Made by a program: the position numbers and the translations under genes | The notes under the pieces: model-generated | Told to the model about the DNA's origin: nothing | Databases searched by the model: none | What the model saw: the letters and a program-made list of their open reading frames with translations, nothing else | In this document: piece after piece, positions 48,878 through 60,119 of the stretch | How positions within the stretch are numbered: the stretch's first letter is position 1 | Layout of the letters: every line of letters starts with the position of its first letter | NCBI RefSeq assembly: GCF_040546585.1 | Contig: NZ_JBEPOC010000001.1 | Coordinates: 1,054,001 to 1,118,000, forward strand | Length of the DNA: 64,000 bases | Reading direction: 5' to 3' | Source of the DNA: Marmoricola sp. OAE513 | Lineage (GTDB): Bacteria; Actinomycetota; Actinomycetes; Propionibacteriales; Nocardioidaceae

Positions 48878-51031
48878 ATGTTTGCTGCCCTCGGTCGTTT
48901 CGTAACCCGCTTCCCCTGGTACGTCGTCGGAGCCTGGGTGGTGTTCGCCGTCCTCGTCGTCAGCTTCGCCCCAAAGCTCGAGTCGACCTCGGACAGCGCG
49001 TCCTTCCTGCCCAAGCACTACGAGTCCATCCGGGCAGCCGACATCAAGGACGAGAACTTCCCGACCCAGGGCAACCCCGGCGCCATCCTGGTCTTCACCA
49101 AGGCAGACGGCGGCAAGCTCACGGCTGAGGACTCGACCAAGGTCGCCGACATCGTCGGCGACCTGGTCCCCGAGCTCGACGCCAAGGTGTTCTCGACGAC
49201 GTTCAGCGAGCAGCTCGTCCAGCCGGTGTCCCCGGACGGCAAGGTCCAGATCGCCGTGGTCAACCTGGCCGAGGACGCGAACGGCTTCGACCAGGCCGGT
49301 GCCGACGCGGCCAAGGAGCTCCGCAAGGACGCCAAGGCGCTCCTCGAGGGCACCGACCTCGAGCTGCAGACCACCGGCACGGCACCGCAGCAGCTCGACA
49401 ACCAGGACTCCGGCGAGACGGCGCTGCTCATCGTCGGCATCGCCACGGTCGTCCTGATCGTCGTCCTGCTCGGACTCATCTTCCGCAGCGTGCTGATCTG
49501 CCTGCTGCCGGTCGTCGCCGTGGGCGGGGTGCTCTCCCCCGTCGCCACCGGCCTGATCGCGTGGGCGAACGAGGCCTTCGACCTCAAGGCCGACAGCTCG
49601 GTCGAGCAGATCCTGGTCGTCGTGCTCTTCGGCATCGGCACCGACTACATCCTGTTCCTGCTGTTCCGCTACCGCGAGGCGTTGCGCCGCGGGCTGGACA
49701 GCAAGGCAGCCATGGTCGACTCGATGGAACGGGCCGGCGAGGCCATCGCCAGCGCCGGCGGCGCCGTCATCGTCGCCTTCATGGCGCTGATCCTGTCCTC
49801 GCTCAGCATCTTCCGCTCGATCGGTCCGGCACTCGCGATCGCGGTCGCGGTGACGCTGGTCGCGGCGCTGACGCTGATCCCCGCGCTGATCACCCTGCTC
49901 GGCGGCCGCCTGTTCTGGCCCTCGAAGAACTGGGCCAAGGAGCCGGAGGGCGCCCGCTTCGGCGCTGTCGGGGCAAGCCTCGGCAAGCACCCCGGCCGGT
50001 ACGCCGTGGCCTCCGGCGCGGTCCTGGCGGTCCTGGCCGTCTTCGCGCTGAGCTTCAACCCCACGTTCGACTTCTCCGCGAGCCTGCCCAAGGGGGCCGA
50101 GTCGACCGAGGCCCTGGAGACCCTGCAGAAGAGCCTCCCGTCCGGCTCGACCGACCCGGCGACGGTGATGCTCGTCGCCAAGGACGGCGGCACGGTCACC
50201 CAGGCGCAGGTCGACGAGCTGCAGAAGGGCATTGGTACGCCGAAGGGTGCCGCCCAGGTCACCCCCGGCGCGGTCTCCGAGAGCGGCAAGGCGGGCGCGC
50301 TGGCCATCGTGCTGGACGACGACCCGGGATCGGACGCGGCGATCGCGAACGTCAAGGGACCGATCCGCGACGCGGTGCACGCTGCTGCACCTGAGGGCAC
50401 CCGCGCGTACATCGGCGGCAACACCTCGGTGTTCGTCGACATGGACCGGGCGATGGCTCGCGACTACTCGGTCGTCTTCCCGGTCGCGGCCGGCATCATC
50501 CTGGTGATCCTGGCGCTCCTGCTGCGCAGCCTGGTCGCGCCGCTCTACCTGATGGCGTCGGTCGGCCTCGGCTTCGGCGCGACGGTGGGCGCCTCGGCGC
50601 TGCTGTTCCAGAACATCAAGGGCGACGAGGGCCTGTTCTTCCTGCTGCCGATCTACATCTACCTGTTCGTGGTCGCCCTCGGTACCGACTACAACATCCT
50701 GATGATCGCGCGACTGCGCGAGGAGGCGCGCGCGGGCAAGAGCTCGCGGGACGCGGCCGCGGAGGCCATCAAGCACGCGGGTCCGACGATCGGCGCTGCC
50801 GGCATCATCCTGTCCGGCACCTTCGCCTCGCTGATGCTCGGCGGCAACTCGCTCATCGTCTCGATGGGCTTCGCGCTCTCGTTCGGCATCTTCGTCTCCG
50901 CGTTCGTCATGGCGATGTTCTTCACCCCCGCGATCACGGCCCTGATCGGTCACGCCGCTTGGTGGCCGGGTCACGGCGACGAGACCGACGAGGAGCACTT
51001 CGCCCGCACGGGAGAGCACTACTCGCACTGA
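48878..51031 (+). CDS. MMPL family transporter (717 aa)
   Basis: This RND-superfamily membrane protein of the MmpL type has about 11-12 helices in two halves, each with a large extracytoplasmic loop (about 40-180 and 390-540). Motifs include 'FGIGTDYILFLLFRYREAL' and 'GTDYNILMIARLREE', the repeated family blocks with key Asp and Tyr that carry proton flow. It likely exports lipids or hydrophobic compounds. A second MMPL gene with its own TetR follows. Confidence 0.92.
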   Translation: MFAALGRFVTRFPWYVVGAWVVFAVLVVSFAPKLESTSDSASFLPKHYESIRAADIKDENFPTQGNPGAILVFTKADGGKLTAEDSTKVADIVGDLVPELDAKVFSTTFSEQLVQPVSPDGKVQIAVVNLAEDANGFDQAGADAAKELRKDAKALLEGTDLELQTTGTAPQQLDNQDSGETALLIVGIATVVLIVVLLGLIFRSVLICLLPVVAVGGVLSPVATGLIAWANEAFDLKADSSVEQILVVVLFGIGTDYILFLLFRYREALRRGLDSKAAMVDSMERAGEAIASAGGAVIVAFMALILSSLSIFRSIGPALAIAVAVTLVAALTLIPALITLLGGRLFWPSKNWAKEPEGARFGAVGASLGKHPGRYAVASGAVLAVLAVFALSFNPTFDFSASLPKGAESTEALETLQKSLPSGSTDPATVMLVAKDGGTVTQAQVDELQKGIGTPKGAAQVTPGAVSESGKAGALAIVLDDDPGSDAAIANVKGPIRDAVHAAAPEGTRAYIGGNTSVFVDMDRAMARDYSVVFPVAAGIILVILALLLRSLVAPLYLMASVGLGFGATVGASALLFQNIKGDEGLFFLLPIYIYLFVVALGTDYNILMIARLREEARAGKSSRDAAAEAIKHAGPTIGAAGIILSGTFASLMLGGNSLIVSMGFALSFGIFVSAFVMAMFFTPAITALIGHAAWWPGHGDETDEEHFARTGEHYSH

Positions 51032-51087
51032 GGAAGCCTTCGGCGTGACCGCTCTCACAGGGTCAGGATTTGCACTGCTACTGCCCA

Positions 51088-51104
51088 AAGTGCAGACTGC
51101 ACTT
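51088..51104. promoter_or_regulatory. Candidate TetR operator AAGTGCA-GAC-TGCACTT
   Basis: A perfect 7-bp inverted repeat with a three-base centre ends two bases before the ATG of the TetR gene at 51107. A related half-site TTGCACT lies nearby at 51070. It suggests autoregulation and a leaderless transcript. Confidence 0.7.
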
Positions 51105-51106
51105 CT

Positions 51107-51691
51107 ATGGGTGAGAGTGCAAACGAGGCGCGGCGCGCGACGTCGCGACGGATCACCCGCGCGGCTCAGCAGCTGACCGACGAGCACGGGCTCGACGGCT
51201 TCACCATGGACGACCTCGCCGCCGCCGCCGACGTCTCGCGGCGCACGCTGTTCAACTACTTCCCGAGCAAGATCGACGCCGTCCTCGGTGAGTGGGAGGG
51301 CCTGCACCGCACGGACGTGGCCACCTTCAGCCAGGGCGGGCCCACCGGGAACCTGGTCCTCGACCTGCGCGACCTCGTGGTCCGTCTGCTCGACACCCAC
51401 GACATCGACCGGGAGACGCTGGCCCTCAACAGGCGCATCCTGCTGGCCAACCCCCGGTTGCTCAGCGCGGTGCACCAACGCCACGAGAGCATCAGCGCCG
51501 AGGTCGTCGCGCACATCGTCACCCGCGAGGGCAAGGCCTTCAACCGGGACCGCGCCACGGTCGCGATCGCCCTGCTCGCCGCCGTCTTCCACTCCGCGAT
51601 CGAGAACTACGTCGAGGACCCTCGCAACCGATCGCTCCCGCACCACGTCGACGAGAGCCTGCGCACCGCGCAGGCGCTGCTCGGCGCCTGA
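51107..51691 (+). CDS. TetR family regulator of the second MMPL gene
   Basis: The 194-residue repressor has a helix-turn-helix at about 15-60 ('DGFTMDDLAAAADVSRRTLFNYFPSKIDAVLGEW') and a helical C-terminal ligand domain. It precedes the second MMPL gene by 40 bases on the same strand, so it probably controls its own operon through the palindrome at 51088-51104. No ribosome binding site is visible before the ATG, consistent with a leaderless start. Confidence 0.92.
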   Translation: MGESANEARRATSRRITRAAQQLTDEHGLDGFTMDDLAAAADVSRRTLFNYFPSKIDAVLGEWEGLHRTDVATFSQGGPTGNLVLDLRDLVVRLLDTHDIDRETLALNRRILLANPRLLSAVHQRHESISAEVVAHIVTREGKAFNRDRATVAIALLAAVFHSAIENYVEDPRNRSLPHHVDESLRTAQALLGA

Positions 51692-51731
51692 CTCCCCCGT
51701 CCCCCGCACTTCCAGCACCAGGAGAACCCCC

Positions 51732-54038
51732 ATGGCCACCTACCTCTACCGCCTCGGCAAGACCGCCTACCGGAGGTGGCCCTTCTTCCTCGCGGCCTGG
51801 GTCGTCCTGATCGCTGCGATGGTCGGCTTCGCGATCGGCTTCTCCAAGCCGACCAGCGACGCGTTCACCATCCCCGGGATCCCGTCCGAGGAGGCAGCAG
51901 ACATCCAGGCCGAGCTGTTCCCGGACTCCAAGAACGCGTTCGACCAGGCCACCGTGTTCGTCGTCGTGGCCGCGCCGAAGGGTGACCGGATCGACGACCC
52001 TCGGTACAGCGGGGCGATCGAGACCCTGGTCGACGACATCACCGAGCTGCCGCAGGTCCCCGCCGCGCTCGCCAGCAAGGAGGGCAAGGCCGGCCTGAAC
52101 CCGATCAACGCCCTGAAGGCCGGCGTTCCTGACGGGGCCGCGGCCAACTTCTACCCGGTCACCAAGGACGGGCGGATCGGAGTGATCACGTTCGACTTCG
52201 ACGTCGAGACGGTCACCGACGTCAAGCCCGCCACCCAGGACGACCTGGAAGAGGTGATGGCCAAGGCCGCGAAGTCCGGCTTGGAGGTCGAGGCCAACGG
52301 CCAGGGCATGGCGAACACCGAGCAGCCGAGCGGGACCGCGGAGCTGATCGGCATCGCGCTCGCGCTGCTCGTGCTGATCCTGACCTTCGGGTCGCTGGCG
52401 GCCGCCGGCCTGCCGATCCTGGGCGCCCTCGTGGGGCTCGCGATCGGGATCCTCGGAATCCTGGGCTCGTCCGCCTTCTTCAACATCGATTCCTCCACCC
52501 CGACGCTCGCCGGGATGATCGGGCTCGCGGTCGGGATCGACTACTCGCTGTTCATCCTGGCCCGCTACCGGGCCGAGCTCGAGCACACCGAGGACCGGGA
52601 GGAAGCCGTGGGCATCGCGGTGGGCACGGCCGGCTCTGCGGTCGTGTTCGCCGGCCTCACGGTGCTCATCGCGCTCTCGGCCCTGGCCGTCGTCCGGATC
52701 CCGTTCCTGACCACGATGGGACTCGCCGCGTCCGCCACCGTGTTCGTGGCCGTGCTCGTGGCGCTGACGTTCCTGCCGGCGATGCTCGGGCTCCTGAAGT
52801 CCAAGGCCTTCGGCGGTCGTGTCCGCCGCTACACCCCGCGCCGGGAGACCGACGGCAAGATCCTCAACAACGGCGTCCGCTGGGCCCGGCTCGTCGGCCG
52901 CCACCCCGTCGCCGCCGTGCTGCTGGTCGTCGTCGCCCTGGGTGCTCTGGCGCTCCCGATCAAGGACCTCTACCTGGCCTTCCCGTCCGACGCCACCGCT
53001 CCGTCGAGCACCACCCAGCGTCAGGCGAGCGACCTGATCCGGGACGGCTTCGGGCCCGGACGCGAGGCCCCGCTGTCCGTGGTCGTCGATGCTCGCGAGC
53101 TCGCCCAGGCAGACCGACCCGCGGCGTACCAGCAGGTCGTGGCCTGGGCCGAGAAGCAGCCCGGCGTGCTGGCCGCGACCGACGTCGCCGCGCTGCAACC
53201 GACACCAGCCGACCCGACCGCCGGCGGCACCAACGTCATCGTGATCCCCGAGTACGGGCCGGACGACCCGCGGACCAAGGACCTGCTCCTGGAGCTGCGG
53301 AAGCACGAGTCCTCCCTCGAGAAGAGCACCGGGACCGATATCGGCATCACCGGCCTGACCGCCATCACCACCGACGTCTCGGACCGGCTCAACGGCGCGC
53401 TGGCGCCGTACCTGGCCGTGGTCATCGGCCTCGCGTTCCTGCTGCTGATCGTCGTCTTCCGGTCGATCCTCGTGCCGCTGACCGCGACCATCGGGTTCCT
53501 GTTCTCGGTGCTCGCCACCCTGGGCGCGACGGTGCTGTTCTTCCAGAAGGGCACCTTCGGGTTCATGGAGGGGCAGCCGGTGGTGAGCTTCATCCCGATC
53601 TTCATCATCGGCGTCGTGTTCGGTCTCGCGATGGACTACCAGGTCTTCCTGGTGACCCGGATGCGCGAGGCCCACGTCCACGGTGCGTCGCCGTACGAGG
53701 CCGTCGTGGACGGCTTCCGCGGGTCGGCCCGGGTCGTGACCGCTGCGGCCGTGATCATGACCGCGGTGTTCGCCGGCTTCATGCTCGAGGACGACGCCGT
53801 CATCAAGTCCTTCGGCTTCGCACTCGCCACCGCGGTCGTGCTCGACGCGTTCGTCGTCAGGATGGTGCTGATCCCGGCACTCATGTACCTGATGGGCGAG
53901 AAGGCCTGGTGGATCCCGGCCTGGTTGGACCGCATCCTCCCCGACGTGGACGTCGAGGGCGAGAAGCTGGAGCGTCCCGCGCACAAGCCCGAGCACCTCG
54001 AGACGAACGAGTACCTCGAGCGCACCGGGCACCACTGA
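51732..54038 (+). CDS. MMPL family transporter (768 aa)
   Basis: Another MmpL/RND-type exporter, with about 12 helices and two large loops. Family motifs are 'GLAVGIDYSLFILARYRAELEH' and 'FGLAMDYQVFLVTRMREAHVHG', slightly different from the first MMPL. The ATG at 51732 follows AGGAGA and was chosen over the open frame running upstream across the TetR gene. The pair suggests export of lipids or toxic compounds controlled by the adjacent regulator. Confidence 0.93.
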   Translation: MATYLYRLGKTAYRRWPFFLAAWVVLIAAMVGFAIGFSKPTSDAFTIPGIPSEEAADIQAELFPDSKNAFDQATVFVVVAAPKGDRIDDPRYSGAIETLVDDITELPQVPAALASKEGKAGLNPINALKAGVPDGAAANFYPVTKDGRIGVITFDFDVETVTDVKPATQDDLEEVMAKAAKSGLEVEANGQGMANTEQPSGTAELIGIALALLVLILTFGSLAAAGLPILGALVGLAIGILGILGSSAFFNIDSSTPTLAGMIGLAVGIDYSLFILARYRAELEHTEDREEAVGIAVGTAGSAVVFAGLTVLIALSALAVVRIPFLTTMGLAASATVFVAVLVALTFLPAMLGLLKSKAFGGRVRRYTPRRETDGKILNNGVRWARLVGRHPVAAVLLVVVALGALALPIKDLYLAFPSDATAPSSTTQRQASDLIRDGFGPGREAPLSVVVDARELAQADRPAAYQQVVAWAEKQPGVLAATDVAALQPTPADPTAGGTNVIVIPEYGPDDPRTKDLLLELRKHESSLEKSTGTDIGITGLTAITTDVSDRLNGALAPYLAVVIGLAFLLLIVVFRSILVPLTATIGFLFSVLATLGATVLFFQKGTFGFMEGQPVVSFIPIFIIGVVFGLAMDYQVFLVTRMREAHVHGASPYEAVVDGFRGSARVVTAAAVIMTAVFAGFMLEDDAVIKSFGFALATAVVLDAFVVRMVLIPALMYLMGEKAWWIPAWLDRILPDVDVEGEKLERPAHKPEHLETNEYLERTGHH

Positions 54039-54668
54039 TCAGAGGCGGGCCCAGGCCCACACGACGAGCGGGCAGCCCGGCTCGTTGCTGAGGTCCTTGC
54101 CGAACCCGATCCGGGGGAAGCCGTCCAGGTTGGCGCGCGCCGCCTTCCTGTTGCCCCACGCACCGGTGCGGATCGAGGCCGGGTCGAACCCGTTGTCCTC
54201 CAGCAGGAACTGCAGCCCCTCCTCGGTCCACCGGTGCACGTCCAGCGGGCACGGGTGCACCCGGATCAGGAACGGGGTCAGGATCAGCACCCGTCCGCCC
54301 GGCTTCAGCATCGCGCGGATGTTGGCCAGTGCCGCGGCCGGGTGCCGGAGGTGCTCGAAGACCTGGTCGGCGATCACGAGGTCGAACTGCTCGTCGAGGA
54401 CGTCCGAGCAGATGTCGAACTCCGGGAACTCCGGGGTGCGGTGGCTGCGGAAGTCGAACGCCGAACGCCAGATGCCCGCGGCCGCGATCTCCAGGACGTC
54501 GAGCGTCTCCGGAGCCAGGGCACGGACGTCCGCGAAGGTCGACTCGTACATCACCGCCCGGCACCAGTAGCGCGTGTCGTAGCCGAGTCGATCAGCGACA
54601 CCGAGGACGCGGGCCTTCAGGCTCGGGCTGGTCCGCACTGCCCGTGAGAGACGTTCCTGCACAACCAC
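54039..54668 (-). CDS. Class I SAM-dependent methyltransferase
   Basis: The 209-residue protein has a late-motif methyltransferase pattern: 'FDLVIADQVFEHLRHPAAALANIRAMLKPGGRVLILTPF'-type sequence spans motifs II and III, but the N-terminal SAM glycine loop is unusual ('LDVLEIAAAGIWRSAF'). The style is that of sugar- or polyketide-modifying methyltransferases. The start is a GTG with other GTG codons just after it; which is used is unclear. The stop abuts the MMPL gene's 3' end. Confidence 0.82.
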   Translation of the reverse strand: MVVQERLSRAVRTSPSLKARVLGVADRLGYDTRYWCRAVMYESTFADVRALAPETLDVLEIAAAGIWRSAFDFRSHRTPEFPEFDICSDVLDEQFDLVIADQVFEHLRHPAAALANIRAMLKPGGRVLILTPFLIRVHPCPLDVHRWTEEGLQFLLEDNGFDPASIRTGAWGNRKAARANLDGFPRIGFGKDLSNEPGCPLVVWAWARL

Positions 54669-54720
54669 GCCCGGAGGGTAGGCCGGATCACCGCAGCCCC
54701 GCTGACGCCGTCCACAGCCC

Positions 54721-56070
54721 TCAGAGGGAGAGGCGCTCGCGTACGACGTCGGCCAGGCGGCCCGCGATCTGCTGGGCCTGCTCGGCGGTCCCGGCCTCGA
54801 CCATGACGCGGACGAGGGGTTCGGTGCCCGAGGGGCGCAGCAGGATCCGCCCGGTGTCTCCGAGCTCGCGCTCGGCCTCGCCGACAGCGGCCGCCAGGAC
54901 CTCGTCGGCGTGGGTGCGGGCCTTGTCGACCCCGGGCACGTTCACCAGGACCTGCGGCAGCCGCACCATCACCGAGGCGAGCTCGGCGATCGATGACCCG
55001 GTCCTAGCCATCCGGTCGAGGACCTGCAGCGCGGTCAGGATGCCGTCGCCGGTGGTCGAGTACTCCGAAAGGATCACGTGACCGGACTGCTCGCCCCCGA
55101 GCGTGTGCCCGGAGTCCTTCATCTCCTCGAGCACGTAGCGGTCACCGACCGCCGTCTGGACGACCTTGATGCCTTCGCCGGTGAGCGCCTGGACGAAACC
55201 GAGGTTGGACATCACCGTGGCGACCACGGTGTCCTGGTGGAGCTTGCCCTGCTCGCGCAGGGACAGCGCCAGGATCGCCAGGATCTGGTCACCGTCGACG
55301 ATCTCGCCGGACGCGTCGACCGCCAGGCAACGGTCGGCGTCCCCGTCGAGCGCGAACCCGACGTCGGCGCCGTGCTCGCGGACGGCGGCCTGCAGCACCT
55401 CGAGGTGGGTCGAGCCGCACCCGTCGTTGATGTTCAGCCCGTCGGGCTCCGCGCAGATCGCGATCACCTCGGCACCGGCATCGCGCAGCGCGGTCGGGCC
55501 GGCCTCGGACGCCGCGCCGTGGGCACAGTCGAGGACGACCTTGATGCCGTCGAGACGGTTGCCGATCGTGCTGTCGAGGTGGGCGGCATACTCCTCCACC
55601 GCAGTGGGGTGCCGACGTACCCGACCCACCGCGGCGCCGATCGGCCGCTCCCAGGGCTCCTCGAGGCGGGCCTCGATCGCGTCCTCGATGGCGTCGTCGA
55701 GCTTGATCCCGCCGCGGGCGAAGAACTTGATGCCGTTGTCCGGCATCGCGTTGTGCGAGGCGGACAGCATCACGCCGAGGTCGGCGTCCAGGGCACTGGT
55801 CAGGTACGCGACCCCCGGGGTCGGCAGCTCGCCGACCAGGAGGACGTCGACGCCTGCGGACGCGAGTCCGGCCACGACGGCGGCCTCGAGGAACTGACCC
55901 GAGATCCGGGTGTCCCGTCCGACCACCGCCACCGGGCGGTGGCCGGCGAAGGTCCCCCGCTCGGCGAGCACGTGCGCTGCGGAAACAGAGAGGTCCAGGG
56001 CCAGCTCCGCCGTGAGATCGACGTTCGCCAGGCCCCGGACCCCGTCCGTGCCGAAGAGCTTCTGAGCCAA
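54721..56070 (-). CDS. glmM: Phosphoglucosamine mutase
   Basis: GlmM converts glucosamine 6-phosphate to the 1-phosphate for UDP-GlcNAc. The 449 residues have '[11 protein letters not shown]', the phosphoserine loop '[19 protein letters not shown]' (active Ser), the metal loop '[13 protein letters not shown]' and the sugar motif 'GGEQSGHVI', as well as '[14 protein letters not shown]'. It follows rpsI on the same strand, as in other actinobacteria. Confidence 0.96.
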   Translation of the reverse strand: MAQKLFGTDGVRGLANVDLTAELALDLSVSAAHVLAERGTFAGHRPVAVVGRDTRISGQFLEAAVVAGLASAGVDVLLVGELPTPGVAYLTSALDADLGVMLSASHNAMPDNGIKFFARGGIKLDDAIEDAIEARLEEPWERPIGAAVGRVRRHPTAVEEYAAHLDSTIGNRLDGIKVVLDCAHGAASEAGPTALRDAGAEVIAICAEPDGLNINDGCGSTHLEVLQAAVREHGADVGFALDGDADRCLAVDASGEIVDGDQILAILALSLREQGKLHQDTVVATVMSNLGFVQALTGEGIKVVQTAVGDRYVLEEMKDSGHTLGGEQSGHVILSEYSTTGDGILTALQVLDRMARTGSSIAELASVMVRLPQVLVNVPGVDKARTHADEVLAAAVGEAERELGDTGRILLRPSGTEPLVRVMVEAGTAEQAQQIAGRLADVVRERLSL

Positions 56071-56087
56071 GGCCCGAAACTCCTGGA

Positions 56088-56612
56088 TCAGCGCTTGCTG
56101 AACTGCGGCGCCTTGCGCGCCTTCTTGAGACCGGCCTTCTTGCGCTCGATGACGCGGGCGTCACGCGTGAGCAGCCCGGCCTTCTTGAGCGACGGGCGGT
56201 TGGCCTCGGTGTCGACCTCGTTGAGGCAGCGGGCCACGCCCAGGCGCAGCGCGCCGGCCTGACCGGTGATGCCACCGCCGTGGATGCGGGCGATCACGTC
56301 GAAGCGGCCCTCGAGCTGCAGGTTGGCGAACGGCTCGTTCACGACCTGCTGGTGCAGCTTGTTCGGGAAGTAGCTCTCCAGCGTGCGGCCGTTGACCGTC
56401 CACTGACCGGTGCCCGGGACGATCCGGACGCGGGCGACGGCTTCCTTGCGGCGGCCGGTCGCACCGGCGGGCGCGATGGTCGCCGGCCGGGCCGGGGTCT
56501 CCAGGCTCGGTGCGCTCTCGGAGGAGTACGCGACGCCGTCCTCGTTGACCTCGTAGGTCTCTTCGACGTCGGCGTCGACGACGGCCTCGGTCTCGTTGAT
56601 GTTCTCAGTCAC
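56088..56612 (-). CDS. rpsI: Ribosomal protein S9
   Basis: The 174-residue small-subunit protein ends in the universal '[12 protein letters not shown]' tail that reaches the P-site tRNA, preceded by '[13 protein letters not shown]' and '[17 protein letters not shown]'. The N-terminus has an acidic extension of about 45 residues, common in actinobacteria. It is 27 bases downstream of rplM in the conserved rplM-rpsI unit. Confidence 0.97.
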   Translation of the reverse strand: MTENINETEAVVDADVEETYEVNEDGVAYSSESAPSLETPARPATIAPAGATGRRKEAVARVRIVPGTGQWTVNGRTLESYFPNKLHQQVVNEPFANLQLEGRFDVIARIHGGGITGQAGALRLGVARCLNEVDTEANRPSLKKAGLLTRDARVIERKKAGLKKARKAPQFSKR

Positions 56613-56639
56613 TTCAGTTCCTCAGGTCTCGGGAAAGTC

Positions 56640-57083
56640 TTACTGGGAGATCTGGGAGATCTCGAAGGGCTTGGCCTGCTGCGCAGCGTGCGGGTGCTCC
56701 GAACCGGAGTAGACCTTCAGCTTCTTCAGCATCTGACGACCGAGGCGGTTCTTGGGCAGCATGCCCCAGACTGCGCTCTCGATGGCCTTGCGAGCGTCCT
56801 TCTCCAGCAGCTCGCCGATCGGGGTCTGGGTCAGACCGCCCGGGTAGCCGGAGTGGCGGTAGTTCATCTTCGTGGTCGCCTTGCTGCCGGACAGCGACAC
56901 CTTGGAGGCGTTGATGACGATGACGAAGTCACCGGTGTCGACGTGGGGCGCGAAGATGGTCTTGTGCTTGCCGCGGATCAGCGTGGCGACCTGGACGGCG
57001 AGCCGTCCCAGGCGGACGTCGGTGGCATCGATGATGTGCCACTCGCGCTGGATGTCAGCGGGCTTGGGGCTGTACGTACGCAC
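56640..57083 (-). CDS. rplM: Ribosomal protein L13
   Basis: The 147-residue large-subunit protein shows '[21 protein letters not shown]', '[17 protein letters not shown]' and 'RHSGYPGGL', the typical L13 sequence. It is the first gene of the rplM-rpsI-glmM block. About 290 bases upstream of it separate it from citrate synthase and hold no recognised feature beyond GC-rich inverted fragments. Confidence 0.97.
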   Translation of the reverse strand: MRTYSPKPADIQREWHIIDATDVRLGRLAVQVATLIRGKHKTIFAPHVDTGDFVIVINASKVSLSGSKATTKMNYRHSGYPGGLTQTPIGELLEKDARKAIESAVWGMLPKNRLGRQMLKKLKVYSGSEHPHAAQQAKPFEISQISQ

Positions 57084-57372
57084 GTGTTTAAGCCTTTACC
57101 TCAGTTCGTGTCCGCAGCGGGAAGTCCCCTCTGCAGCGGTGCTACCACGGCTTCTGACGAACACTGCCCGGCTTGCCCCCAAGGTGGCGTGGCATCCGGG
57201 TCTGCACCCAGCCCCGTGCGGGGGGCGTGGCGCGGCAGGAGTCGCGACCAGCAAGAGTACCGGCGTACGGGCGGGAGGGTCAAAACGAGAGACGGGTTGG
57301 CGACCGTCCCCGCACAGGGAATAGGTTGGTGCTCGAAGAGCAGAGCACGACACAGAGTGCGAAGGAGCCCTT
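57084..57372. other. Intergenic gap between rplM and gltA
   Basis: This divergent gap must contain both promoters, but I see no clear operator or riboswitch. Several short GC-rich inverted fragments occur. The AAGGAG ribosome site of gltA lies at its right end. Confidence 0.5.
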
Positions 57373-58667
<1,295 letters not shown>

Positions 58668-58671
<4 letters not shown>

Positions 58672-60119
58672 CGCGCAGCCTCAGGGATCGGTTCGGTCGG
58701 GGCCCGGGACGCCGCTACCGCGAGGTCGGCACGGCCCTGGACCGGATCGCCTCTGCTGCTGCGCTTCCCGGTGACGACCGCGCGGCTGCCAAGCGGCGCC
58801 GGAAGCAGGCGGCTGCCGAGCTCGGTCCCGTCCGCGCCCACCTGCGGGCCGCGCCCGAGGACGAGGGCAAGGTCCGCGCAGACATCTCGGCGCGCGGCCT
58901 GGACGAGCTCTTCCCCTGGCGGCGCCTGAACGAGGGGCGCGCCCGCGACCTGGCGGTGCTCTACTGCTTCACGCCCTATCAGGACACCAGCGCCCTGGTG
59001 GCCGCGCGACGCATCCACACCCGCGGTGTGGTCACCGACGTGATCTCCCAGCAGCTCGACGACACCCGGCAGACCGACCTGTCCTCCCGGCGGATCGCCC
59101 GGGAGTTCCTCGACCAGACCCGGATCCTCGAGGGTCCCTCGGACCACGGCAGCTGGGAGCACGTGCGCACCTTCGTCGAGGGCGTCCTCGCCGAGGTGTC
59201 CGCCCTGGAGGCGGAGAAGGGGCCGTACCGGACGCTCTACACCCGCGCGATGGCCGCGCACTCGCACTTCGCCGGCGCGGTGCTCAAGCTGCGCAACCCC
59301 GACCTGCACTGGACCGCGGAGTTCTCCGACCCGCTCCACCTCAACGCCTACGGCGAGGTCCGCGCCAACGACGTCGCCGACGACTGGCTGGTCGCCGAGA
59401 TCTCCGCCGGGATCGAGGCCGCCGGCTTCTCCGTGCCGGCGACCCGCCGACTGTTCACCTGGGCCGAGCTGGTCGCCTACGCGCTCGCCGACGACGTGCT
59501 GTTCACCAACTCCCACCAGCAGCAGTTCATGCTGGGCTACTGCGAGGACCGCGCCCTGGCAGACCGCGCGGCGACGATCGCCCGGTCCGAGCACCAGCCG
59601 ACCCTTCCTCCGTCGTTCTACCGGCTCGGCCGGGTCGACTACGACCTCGACCCCGGCGTGGTGAACATCGGGTACTTCGGCCACTTCTTCCGCACCCGGG
59701 GACTGACCGAGGTCGTCGAGGCGATCTCCCGCCTGGACCCGCAGGAACGCAGCCGCGTCCGGCTGCACGTCTTCACCGGCAGCCCGGCCGCGGTCGTCCA
59801 GGAGGTCGCGGACCGTGGACTCGGCGACGTCGTCTCCGTGCGCGGGTACGCCGGATTCCTGCCGTTCCTCACGCTGACCACGCTCTTCGACGTCCTCCTG
59901 GTCAACGACGCCGTCACCACCGACGTCTTCGACATCAACCCCTACCTGCCCTCCAAGGTGTCGGACTACCTCGGCAGCGGTACGCCGATCTGGGGCGTCT
60001 ACGAGCCGGGCAGCATCCTCAGCGGCCTGGAGATCGCCCACCGCAGCGAGCTCGGCGACGCGCACGGCGCGCTCGCCGTGCTGCGGCGGCTGATCGGGCC
60101 GAGCGCCGTCAGCGACTGA
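58668..60119 (+). CDS. GT-B-type glycosyltransferase-like protein
   Basis: The 483-residue protein has a helical, basic N-terminus ('RRKQAAAELGPVRAHLRAAP') and a later GT-B-like domain with 'VVNIGYFGHFFRTRGLTEVVEAI', 'VRLHVFTGSPAAVVQEV' and 'PYLPSKVSDYLGSGTPIWGVYEPGS', a typical nucleotide-sugar site. The donor and acceptor are unknown. The GTG overlaps the gltA stop, so it shares that transcript; the 3' end overlaps the convergent glycosyltransferase by 11 bases. Confidence 0.75.

Noticed and set aside
47630-51739. A 1369-codon open frame on the minus strand
   Set aside because: It runs antisense to the alpha/beta hydrolase, DUF4345 and MMPL genes, has low-complexity Arg/Asp/Glu-rich peptide and is an effect of GC-rich codon positions.
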